Source of the DNA: an uncultured Pirellulales bacterium
GTDB taxonomy: Bacteria > Planctomycetota > Planctomycetia > Pirellulales > Lacipirellulaceae
Length of the DNA stretch: 5,131 nt
Reading direction: 5' to 3'
Assembly (NCBI GenBank): GCA_947258835.1
Contig: CAMYJY010000165.1
Location: 1-5,131 of the forward strand
Shown: in pieces, positions 1 through 5,131 of the stretch
Layout: each line of letters begins with the position of its first letter
Position numbering within the stretch: position 1 is the stretch's first letter
Program-made: the position numbers and the translations under genes
The notes under the pieces: generated by a model
Told to the model about the DNA's origin: nothing
Databases searched by the model: none
Seen by the model: the letters and a program-made list of their open reading frames with translations, nothing else

Positions 1-1
1 T

Positions 2-145
2 TTAAGAGAAGCAGTGCCACTCCAGATTGGAGACACCACGGTCTCGGTTTGGAAAGAAGGTTTTATTGGTCCCGTATATACGACATCCCTCAACCTGATC
101 ATCCTCCAGCTAGAAAACGCCTACCTACCAATTTACCAAAGGTAA
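2..145 (+). CDS. C-terminal fragment of a probable prenyltransferase/squalene-cyclase-repeat protein (5' end outside window)
   Basis: An open frame runs from the window edge to a TAA at 143-145 and encodes the last 47 residues of a protein. The tail contains a GPVYTTSLNLIILQLENAY stretch and ends in YLPIYQR. In planctomycetes, proteins with alpha-alpha barrel prenyltransferase/squalene-oxidase repeats often end in a G-P-V-Y-x-T-(x)n-LQ-(x)n-YLPIYQR pattern, which is the basis of this call. These proteins are often large and of unknown function, so no enzymatic activity should be assumed. The fragment uses codons such as AGA, AGG, TTA and CTA and has about 46% GC, clearly lower than the operon that follows. 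It lies on the same strand as the operon and is separated from it by 71 bp. The frame and stop are clear; the family assignment rests on a short tail and is moderate. It could instead be another conserved planctomycetal protein. Confidence 0.6.
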   Translation, partial: LREAVPLQIGDTTVSVWKEGFIGPVYTTSLNLIILQLENAYLPIYQR

Positions 146-146
146 A
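132..146. repeat. Short perfect inverted repeat spanning the upstream stop codon
   Basis: TTTACC (132-137) and GGTAAA (141-146) are perfect reverse complements separated by AAA. The right arm contains the TAA stop of the upstream gene. As RNA it would form only a weak 6-bp stem with a 3-nt loop and no following U-run, so it is not a convincing rho-independent terminator. As DNA it is a small dyad that a regulator could bind. Chance occurrence is quite possible. Confidence 0.4.
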
Positions 147-165
147 CTTCCTACCCCCTAATCCC

Positions 166-193
166 TAGCGCCCAGCGCCCAGCGCCTAGCGCC
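166..193. repeat. Tandem heptamer array, four copies of YAGCGCC
   Basis: Four adjacent 7-bp units occupy the gap before moxR: TAGCGCC (166-172), CAGCGCC (173-179), CAGCGCC (180-186) and TAGCGCC (187-193). They differ only at the first base, with T in the outer copies and C in the inner ones. The array ends 23 bp before the moxR start codon. A bulged hairpin could pair 165-171 with 182-189 around a 10-nt loop, but it is not strong. The rest of the gap (146-216) is C-rich, and I see no clear -35/-10 pair and no Shine-Dalgarno sequence before 217. The function is unknown. It could be a dispersed intergenic repeat, a multi-site protein-binding element or a polymerase-slippage product. Confidence 0.8.
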
Positions 194-216
194 TTCCACC
201 ATCCGGGACAACTTCC

Positions 217-1272
217 ATGACACAGACGGAACACACCCCCGCGGGTTCAGAATTAATCGACCGGCTCGCCACGGCTGTTACGGGGATTCGCCAGCAGCTC
301 AGGCAGGTGGTGGTGGGGCAGGACGAGGTCATTGATCAACTGCTCATCTGCCTGTTTGGCCAAGGGCACTGCCTGCTGGAAGGAGTCCCGGGATTGGCCA
401 AAACGCTGTTGATCAGTACTTTGGCCCGCACCCTCAATCTCTCTTTCAGTCGGATTCAATTCACGCCCGATCTGATGCCGGCCGACATCACAGGGACCGA
501 CATCATCGAAGAAAATCGTTCCACCGGCCAGCGCGAGATGCGTTTTTTGGAGGGCCCCTTATTTTCTCATGTGGTCTTGGCAGATGAAATCAATCGAACG
601 CCCCCCAAAACCCAGGCGGCTTTGTTGGAAGCCATGCAGGAACGGCAAGTCACGGTGGGCCGCGTCCGGCATCAGTTGGCCGATCCCTTCTTTGTGCTGG
701 CCACCCAAAATCCCATCGAGCAGGAAGGCACCTACGCCTTACCGGAAGCCCAGCAAGACCGTTTTATGTTGAAGGTGTTGGTGACCTATCCGTCCTTCGC
801 GGAGGAGTTTGAGGTGGCTCGCCGGACGACGATCAACCGTACCGATTCGATTTTGCCCGTAGTTTCTCCCGAGGAGATTGTCGCGCTGCAGAATCTCGTG
901 CGTGACGTGCCGGTAAGTGACCATTTGGTCCGCTATACGCTGGCCCTGGTCCGGCAAACCCGCGTGGGCGAAGGGCACGTGCCGGAGGTCGTGTCGCAGC
1001 ACCTGGCTTGGGGGGCGGGCCCGCGTGCGGTGCAGTTTTTGATTGTGGGAGCGAAGGCGCGGGCCTTGATGCTCGGTCGACCGCATGTCACGATCGAAGA
1101 TATTCAAGCGCTGGCCAAACCTGTCCTGCGGCATCGCATCGTGGTAAATTTTGCCGCGGCTAGCGACGGCGTGACTTCGGATCAGATTATCGATTCCTTG
1201 CTGGAGTCGACGCCCACACAGGAGGATGCCTTGGCCCATGACGCCCGCTTCCAAGCAATATTTGCATCCTGA
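217..1272 (+). CDS. MoxR family AAA+ ATPase
   Basis: This 351-residue protein has the full MoxR signature. Walker A is GVPGLAKT at residues 55-62 and Walker B is VVLADEIN at 119-126. It is followed by the family-typical RTPPKTQAALLEAMQERQV. Sensor 1 is LATQNPIE (161-168, Asn165), the arginine-finger region is LPEAQQDRF (175-183, Arg182), and the sensor-2 arginine is in GAGPRA (Arg270) of the C-terminal helical lid. Length and motif spacing match the family, and every ATPase residue I looked for is present, so it should be active. MoxR ATPases are cytoplasmic, hexamer-forming, chaperone-like proteins that act with VWA-domain partners; three VWA-like partners are encoded directly downstream. 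The ATG at 217 is the only plausible start, because an in-frame TAG lies at 166-168 and no other start codon follows it. No Shine-Dalgarno sequence is visible, which is not rare in planctomycetes. The 3' end overlaps the DUF58 gene. Family assignment is very secure; the substrate is not known. Confidence 0.97.
   Translation: MTQTEHTPAGSELIDRLATAVTGIRQQLRQVVVGQDEVIDQLLICLFGQGHCLLEGVPGLAKTLLISTLARTLNLSFSRIQFTPDLMPADITGTDIIEENRSTGQREMRFLEGPLFSHVVLADEINRTPPKTQAALLEAMQERQVTVGRVRHQLADPFFVLATQNPIEQEGTYALPEAQQDRFMLKVLVTYPSFAEEFEVARRTTINRTDSILPVVSPEEIVALQNLVRDVPVSDHLVRYTLALVRQTRVGEGHVPEVVSQHLAWGAGPRAVQFLIVGAKARALMLGRPHVTIEDIQALAKPVLRHRIVVNFAAASDGVTSDQIIDSLLESTPTQEDALAHDARFQAIFAS
1220..1225 (+). promoter_or_regulatory. 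Shine-Dalgarno sequence for the DUF58 gene, inside moxR
   Basis: AGGAGG lies within the last codons of moxR. It directly abuts an in-frame ATG at 1226, which is too close for initiation there, and stands 12 nt before a second in-frame ATG at 1238, a long but usable spacing. It therefore favours 1238 as the DUF58 start and suggests initiation by ribosomes finishing moxR. Confidence 0.6.
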
Positions 1273-2146
1273 AGCCGTTCGCCGGATCGGCCGATTGGAG
1301 TTGCGGGCCCGGCACATTGTCGAAGGTGTGCTCAGTGGTATGCACCGCAGCCCTTATTTTGGTCAATCGGTTGAATTCTTGCAGCACCGCCAGTACGCCC
1401 CAGGCGACGACTTGCGCCATGTGGACTGGAAGGTGTGGGCCAAGCAAGACCGGCTCTACGTCAAGCAATTTGAAGAAGATACCAATCTCCGCTGCACGCT
1501 GTTGGTCGATGTTTCCGCCAGCATGGCTTATGGTCAAGGCCCGCTGAATAAATATGATTACGCGGCCACACTGGCGACGAGCTTGGCGTATTTGTTATTC
1601 AAGCAGCACGATTCGGTCGCCGCGCTGACCTTTGCCGATACCATTCGGGACCGCACTCCCATGCGCAATGTGCCCGCCGCGCTGGCGGGAATTGTCGGGT
1701 GCCTGGATGCCCATCAGCCGGACCACAAGACCGATGCGGGGGCCATTTTTCAAGAAGTTGCCGAAACCAGCGCGCGGCGCGGCTTGATGGTGGTGATTTC
1801 CGATTTGCTGGCGGCGCCGGAATCGACCTTGCGGGGGTTGCGGACTTTGCGTCAGCGAGGGCATGACGTGCTGGTGCTGCAGGTGTTGGACGACGACGAA
1901 TTGGATTTTCCTTTTGACGGGCCGACCCGTTTCGAAGGCTTGGAGCTGCCCCGGCACGTCAACTGCCATCCCCGCACACTCCGTGCGGGGTATCTCCAAG
2001 CTCTGGAAGAATTTCTTACCACGTTGCGGCGGGGCTGTGCCCGGGATGCGGTGGATTACGCGCTGGTGCGGACCAGCCAACCCTTTGATGCAGCGCTGGC
2101 GGCCTTTTTGTGTCGTCGTGAAGCCCGCCGGAGAAATGTCAGGTGA
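1238..2146 (+). CDS. DUF58 domain-containing protein (VWA-like, MoxR partner)
   Basis: With the start at 1238 the protein has 302 residues. It carries the DUF58 core: GQSVEFLQHRQYAPGDDLRHVDW at about 42-64, continuing into KVWAKQDRLYVKQFEEDTNL (65-84). This is the best-conserved part of the family. It runs into a VWA-type strand and MIDAS motif, LLVDVSASM, with Asp91, Ser93 and Ser95 able to bind a divalent metal. A later strand, VVISDLL with Asp189, fits the distal MIDAS/VWA core. No transmembrane helices are evident, unlike some DUF58 proteins with two N-terminal helices, so this is predicted to be a soluble short form. DUF58 genes sit next to moxR in very many bacteria; the protein's biochemical job is not established. 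An in-frame ATG at 1226 would add MPWP, but the Shine-Dalgarno placement argues against it. The gene overlaps moxR by 35 nt and the next gene by 4 nt. A strong hairpin lies within it at 1970-1990. Confidence 0.95.
   Translation: MTPASKQYLHPEAVRRIGRLELRARHIVEGVLSGMHRSPYFGQSVEFLQHRQYAPGDDLRHVDWKVWAKQDRLYVKQFEEDTNLRCTLLVDVSASMAYGQGPLNKYDYAATLATSLAYLLFKQHDSVAALTFADTIRDRTPMRNVPAALAGIVGCLDAHQPDHKTDAGAIFQEVAETSARRGLMVVISDLLAAPESTLRGLRTLRQRGHDVLVLQVLDDDELDFPFDGPTRFEGLELPRHVNCHPRTLRAGYLQALEEFLTTLRRGCARDAVDYALVRTSQPFDAALAAFLCRREARRRNVR
1970..1990 (+). repeat. GC-rich perfect hairpin inside the DUF58 gene
   Basis: CCCCGCAC (1970-1977) pairs perfectly with GTGCGGGG (1983-1990) around the loop ACTCC, giving an 8-bp stem with seven G-C pairs. 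It lies in the codons for residues 245-251 (HPRTLRA) of the DUF58 protein, about 150 nt before its stop. No U-tract follows, so it is not a canonical terminator. It could slow ribosomes, affect mRNA stability or attenuate transcription towards the downstream genes, or it may only reflect GC-rich codons for a conserved stretch. Confidence 0.55.
2130..2134 (+). promoter_or_regulatory. Shine-Dalgarno sequence for the BatA-like gene
   Basis: GGAGA ends 8 nt before the GTG at 2143, a good spacing. It supports the GTG start, which forms a GTGA overlap with the DUF58 stop codon (TGA at 2144-2146). An ATG at 2136 is in another frame and is not the start. Confidence 0.6.
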
Positions 2147-4446
2147 CTTTTCTGTTTCCATCGCTGTTGGCAATCGGGCTGCCGCTGGTGGGTCTGCCAC
2201 TGGTGATTCACTTGATTCAGCTGCGCCGCCAGCAGCACGTGTCCTGGGCGGCGATGGATTTCTTGCTGGTCAGCCAACGCCGTAATCGGAAATGGATCCT
2301 GCTGCGACAATTCCTGCTGCTGCTGGCGCGGACGACCGTCATTGCTGCCGTGGTGTTGATGCTGGCCGGCCCCGTGCTGCGGTCCGCCTGGGGCCGCTTG
2401 TTGGGGAAAGGCGCGACGCACCATGTCATTCTGCTGGACGATAGCTTTTCGATGGCGGACCAGTGGGACGACACCACGGCTTTGGAAGAGGCCCAGCGGG
2501 TGGTGCAGGTGGTACTGGACCAAGCCACCCAGCAGGCGGGCCGTCAAAAACTAACGTTGCTGCGGTTTTCCGAGGCCGCCGACTTGACTCCCGGTGCCCA
2601 GGCGGATCAATTCGCGCACGACTTGGATCGCCAACATCTGGAAACCGTGGCGGAGCGCTTGCGGCACTTGTCGGTTTCGGAGACCGACCGTGGTCCTCTG
2701 GAGGCCCTGCGGGCGGCGCTGGGACTACCCACGGCTGCCGCGGACGAAACCCGCATTGCCTACCTGGTCTCAGATTATCGTGACTGGCAATGGCAGCCCG
2801 AAACCGAGGTGGTGCAAGCCTTGGGCCAGCTTGCCCGTCAGGTAGCGCAACTGCATTTGATCCAGTGTGTGGATCGGACCCGCCCGAATTTGGCGATTAC
2901 CCGTTTGGCTCCTGAGTCCGGGCTGCGGGCGGCAGGTGTGGAAACGTGGATGGAGTTGGAGATCACCAATTTTGGGGAGCAGCCGGCGACGGCCGTTGTG
3001 GTGGACCTGTTGCAAGATGGCCAGCGTTTGCCGGCGGTGGCCTGGGACGAGATTCCGGCAGGCCAGTCCGTGACGCGACGTTTCCGCACGATTTTCCCGA
3101 CTGCCGGTGGGCATCAGTTGCAGGCACGTTTAGCCAGCGACGCGTTAGCAACCGATAACGTGCGGTACTTCGCCTGCCACGTGCCGGCGAAATTTCCCGT
3201 GTTGCTGATCGACGGCTCCCGTGAGGGGGATGATGGTTACTATCTCCGCACGGCCCTGGACCCCGGAGGCCTGAGCCAACCCGGCTGGAGTCCTCAGATT
3301 GAACGTCCCCAGTTTTTGCGTCAGCATGAAAAGCTGAAAGCCTATTCCAGCACCGCGTTGGAGGGGGCCAGCGGCCAGCAGGGAAGGCAGCGCCAGACGC
3401 CTGTCGGTCGTGCGGTAAGACGATTTGCTGCGATCTTTTTGCTGGACGTGGCCCGTTTGGATCCGCCCGAGGTGGCCGTCCTGGAAAATTATGTTCGGGC
3501 CGGGGGCGGCGTGGGGATTTTTTTGGGGCCTCAAGTCGAGCGGGACTTTTATAACCAGCAGCTGTACCGGGAGGGTGCGGGGCTGTTGCCGGTGCCGCTG
3601 GATGTGCCGACCGAATTGGTCCGCGACGGTTCGTCGTCCACGCCGGATTTAAGTGTTAGCGAGCATCCTTTATTTCGCGTATTTCGCGGTCAGCGGAATA
3701 GTTTTTTAGCGGTGATCGGCGTCAATTTTTACTACGGGATTGCTCCGGAATGGCGGCTGCCCGCTACGGGCACAACCCGCGTGCTGGCCCGACTGCGCAA
3801 TGGTGCTCCTTATGTGCTGGAAAAAAAGCTGGGAGCAGGACGTGTTGTCCTCCACTTGGCCAAGCTGTCGCCGCGGCCCACCGCCCTGGGGCCATGGAGC
3901 AATTGGAGTCTCAATCCGGCCTTCCCCGTGTACGCCAACGAACTGGTAGGGCACTTGTCGGCCACGCAGCGTCAGTTTGCCTTGCACGAGGTGGGGGCGG
4001 AGTTGCGATTGGAATTGGAGGCAGCCGACTATTCGCCCGAGATACGCCTGCTGCCGCCTACCGCCTCGGCAGTGCAGGTGCAAACCATCAAGGCTGAAGC
4101 GGGCAGGTATCGGGTTGGGGTGGGGCCCGTGCTGCACAGTGGCGTGTGGCAGTTTGAGTTACAACCCAACGAGGGAGAAGTGGAAAGACGGCTGCGGGCT
4201 GTGAATGTATCGGCTGTCGAAGGGGATTTGCGGCGGGTTGATCGTGAACAGTTGGCGGAGCGTTTGGAAGGAATCGATTACCAGTATGCGCTCGCCTGGC
4301 AGATGCAGGCCAATACCTCCGCGCTGGCCGGTTTTCAGCTGCAAGATACCTTGCTGTATTTGCTGGTGTTGTTATTACTCATCGAACCGTGGTTGGCCTA
4401 TCAGGCCGGTTGCTACCCATCTCCCGCAAAGTCCGCCGTGCTATGA
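2143..4446 (+). CDS. BatA-N/VWA membrane protein with a GATase1-like domain
   Basis: This 767-residue protein starts with a BatA (aerotolerance regulator) N-terminal domain, residues 1-80. Helix 1 is at about 3-25, then a basic loop with RRQQHVSWAAMDFLL, then helix 2 at about 54-79 ending LAGPVL. A VWA domain follows from about 93, with MIDAS DDSFSM (Asp99, Ser101, Ser103) and a later strand YLVSDYRDW (Asp211). Residues 248-347 look like an Ig/CARDB-type beta domain (RPNLAITRL, then EITNFGEQPA). Residues 351-465 resemble a class I glutamine-amidotransferase fold, with FPVLLIDGS and then LENYVRAGGGVGIFLGPQV. Where such enzymes have a G-x-C-x-G nucleophile elbow this protein has GIFLG, so Phe460 replaces the cysteine and the domain is presumably non-catalytic. 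A single C-terminal helix lies at about 735-752. The large middle part should face the periplasm. The GTG start gives a complete first helix and a 4-nt overlap with the DUF58 gene. Classical BatA proteins are less than half this length; this larger form is known from planctomycetes. The function is unassigned; a MoxR-served VWA complex is the likely context. Confidence 0.9.
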   Translation: MTFLFPSLLAIGLPLVGLPLVIHLIQLRRQQHVSWAAMDFLLVSQRRNRKWILLRQFLLLLARTTVIAAVVLMLAGPVLRSAWGRLLGKGATHHVILLDDSFSMADQWDDTTALEEAQRVVQVVLDQATQQAGRQKLTLLRFSEAADLTPGAQADQFAHDLDRQHLETVAERLRHLSVSETDRGPLEALRAALGLPTAAADETRIAYLVSDYRDWQWQPETEVVQALGQLARQVAQLHLIQCVDRTRPNLAITRLAPESGLRAAGVETWMELEITNFGEQPATAVVVDLLQDGQRLPAVAWDEIPAGQSVTRRFRTIFPTAGGHQLQARLASDALATDNVRYFACHVPAKFPVLLIDGSREGDDGYYLRTALDPGGLSQPGWSPQIERPQFLRQHEKLKAYSSTALEGASGQQGRQRQTPVGRAVRRFAAIFLLDVARLDPPEVAVLENYVRAGGGVGIFLGPQVERDFYNQQLYREGAGLLPVPLDVPTELVRDGSSSTPDLSVSEHPLFRVFRGQRNSFLAVIGVNFYYGIAPEWRLPATGTTRVLARLRNGAPYVLEKKLGAGRVVLHLAKLSPRPTALGPWSNWSLNPAFPVYANELVGHLSATQRQFALHEVGAELRLELEAADYSPEIRLLPPTASAVQVQTIKAEAGRYRVGVGPVLHSGVWQFELQPNEGEVERRLRAVNVSAVEGDLRRVDREQLAERLEGIDYQYALAWQMQANTSALAGFQLQDTLLYLLVLLLLIEPWLAYQAGCYPSPAKSAVL

Positions 4447-5131
4447 TTCTCTGCACCTGGTTCTTGTTCTTGCTGCACGCTGCCACGTCGTCTGATGGGG
4501 CCGTCTTTCCTGACCGCTGGACGCCTTCCGTGCCGTACTGGGCGGCAGGAGCGCAAACAGCACTTGCCGACCAGGAGGGCAGCTGGGTGGTGTACGACTG
4601 GGAGCGACTTGCCAGCTGGAATGACCCGCGTCTGGTGTGGTTGGGTTTGGCAGTGGCGGGGGTGGTGCTGGCCGCGTATGTGGTCTGGTCGTATCGTCGT
4701 GAACAGGCCCCCGGTGCTTTTCGGCTGCTGCTGCCTAGCCTCCGGCTGTTGGCTTGGGCGGCGTTGCTCTTGTTTTTTTTGCATCCCACCAAACGCGTGG
4801 ATCAGCAGCAGGTGACCGACTCGCAGGTGCTGGTGGTGGTGGATACGAGTCAAAGCATGTCGGTGGCCGACGCGGATTCCACCACCACGACTACGCGCGC
4901 GGCGGCCGTCTCCCAACTGTTGCAGGAATCTTCCTTGGTCGATGATTTGCGGACCCAGCACGATGTGGTGCTGGCCACTGTGGATCAGCGGTTCCAGACC
5001 ATCTGGCGCTGGCCCCGGGTTCACGCCCCAGCAGCGGAGGAAGCGGCCTCTGGCGCTTGGCAGGCGCAACTCGAACCGCTGGGCAGCGCCACCCGCTTGG
5101 GGGACGCCATGGAGCAGGCGCTAGAAATCGA
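4443..5131 (+). CDS. VWA domain membrane protein, N-terminal part (3' end outside window)
   Basis: An open frame starts at the ATG at 4443 and stays open to the window edge, giving 229 complete codons. The ATG overlaps the TGA of the BatA-like gene (ATGA), and no Shine-Dalgarno sequence is visible, so initiation is probably by coupling. The protein begins with a short hydrophobic segment (residues 2-15, WFLFLLHA) that may be a signal peptide. Transmembrane helices follow at about 64-83 and 95-113. A VWA domain begins at about 128, with VLVVVDTSQSM holding the MIDAS residues Asp134, Ser136 and Ser138. A TRLGDAM motif at 217-223 probably supplies the MIDAS threonine (Thr217). A short threonine run (147-151) lies after the MIDAS loop. 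Planctomycetal relatives are usually several hundred residues longer and often end in a GATase-like domain; this cannot be checked here. It resembles BatA/BatB-type proteins in plan but lacks the BatA N-terminal helix pair arrangement seen in its neighbour. The codon-by-codon frame is unambiguous; the full domain content is not known. Confidence 0.9.
   Translation, partial: MILCTWFLFLLHAATSSDGAVFPDRWTPSVPYWAAGAQTALADQEGSWVVYDWERLASWNDPRLVWLGLAVAGVVLAAYVVWSYRREQAPGAFRLLLPSLRLLAWAALLLFFLHPTKRVDQQQVTDSQVLVVVDTSQSMSVADADSTTTTTRAAAVSQLLQESSLVDDLRTQHDVVLATVDQRFQTIWRWPRVHAPAAEEAASGAWQAQLEPLGSATRLGDAMEQALEI

Noticed and set aside
73..82. CGTATATACG palindrome, resembling a -10 box or operator
   Set aside because: It lies inside the coding sequence of the upstream gene (codons for the PVYT stretch), has no matching -35 element, and is more than 130 bp from moxR. 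Chance is the simplest explanation.
146..216. Rho-independent terminator between the upstream gene and moxR
   Set aside because: The possible stems (132-146, and the bulged pairing within the heptamer array) are weak and neither is followed by a T-run, so read-through from the upstream gene cannot be excluded.
974..983. GGCACGTGCC palindrome within moxR
   Set aside because: It is a gapless 10-bp palindrome in GC-rich coding sequence with no loop and no regulatory context.
1015..1024. GCGGGCCCGC palindrome within moxR
   Set aside because: It is a gapless GC palindrome encoding the conserved GAGPR sensor-2 region; coding constraint and base composition explain it.
739..1317. Long open frame on the - strand (192 codons) opposite moxR and the DUF58 start
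   Set aside because: It lies opposite well-supported genes, its translation is rich in Arg, His and Gln with no recognisable domain, and such antisense frames are expected from the codon bias of GC-rich genes.
3518..3524. Run of seven T in the BatA-like gene as a possible slippage site
   Set aside because: It encodes the Ile-Phe-Leu strand of the GATase-like fold, the frame continues uninterrupted for 900 nt, and seven T is not exceptional for a hydrophobic strand.
4413..5069. Open frame on the - strand (218 codons) opposite the fourth gene
   Set aside because: The + strand here encodes clear membrane helices and a VWA MIDAS motif. The antisense translation is low in complexity (Arg/Gln/His-rich) with no family resemblance.

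Overview
The window (about 60% GC across most of its length) looks like chromosomal DNA from a member of the Planctomycetota. That placement is inferred from protein style and gene order, not from a marker gene. The evidence is a MoxR ATPase, a DUF58 protein, a large BatA-N/VWA/GATase-like membrane protein and a second membrane VWA protein in tight succession. This is preceded by the tail of a protein ending in YLPIYQR, an ending typical of planctomycetal squalene-cyclase/prenyltransferase-repeat proteins.

Layout: 2-145 is the 3' end of an upstream gene, visibly lower in GC (about 46% by hand count). The 71-bp gap at 146-216 holds half of a small inverted repeat that straddles the upstream stop codon, and a perfect-period array of four 7-bp units. 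From 217 to the window edge there are four genes on the + strand with no gaps: moxR-like (217-1272), DUF58 (1238-2146), BatA-like (2143-4446) and a VWA protein (4443 to beyond 5131, cut by the edge). All three internal junctions overlap (35, 4 and 4 nt), so the genes very probably form one operon with coupled translation.

How they may work together: MoxR AAA+ ATPases are generally found with VWA proteins and are thought to act as chaperone-like remodelers of them or of their partners. DUF58 carries a VWA-like MIDAS motif and is predicted soluble. The two downstream proteins would anchor VWA domains at the membrane. The arrangement resembles the Bat (aerotolerance) operons of Bacteroidetes and spirochaetes, but the BatA-like protein is much larger and carries a glutamine-amidotransferase-like fold with no catalytic cysteine. 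The substrate or process served cannot be read from the sequence.

I found no RNA genes, mobile elements, CRISPR arrays or convincing rho-independent terminators. Nothing here amounts to a clearly new system. The most unusual items are the heptamer array upstream of moxR, a strong hairpin inside the DUF58 gene, and the domain composition of the BatA-like protein.
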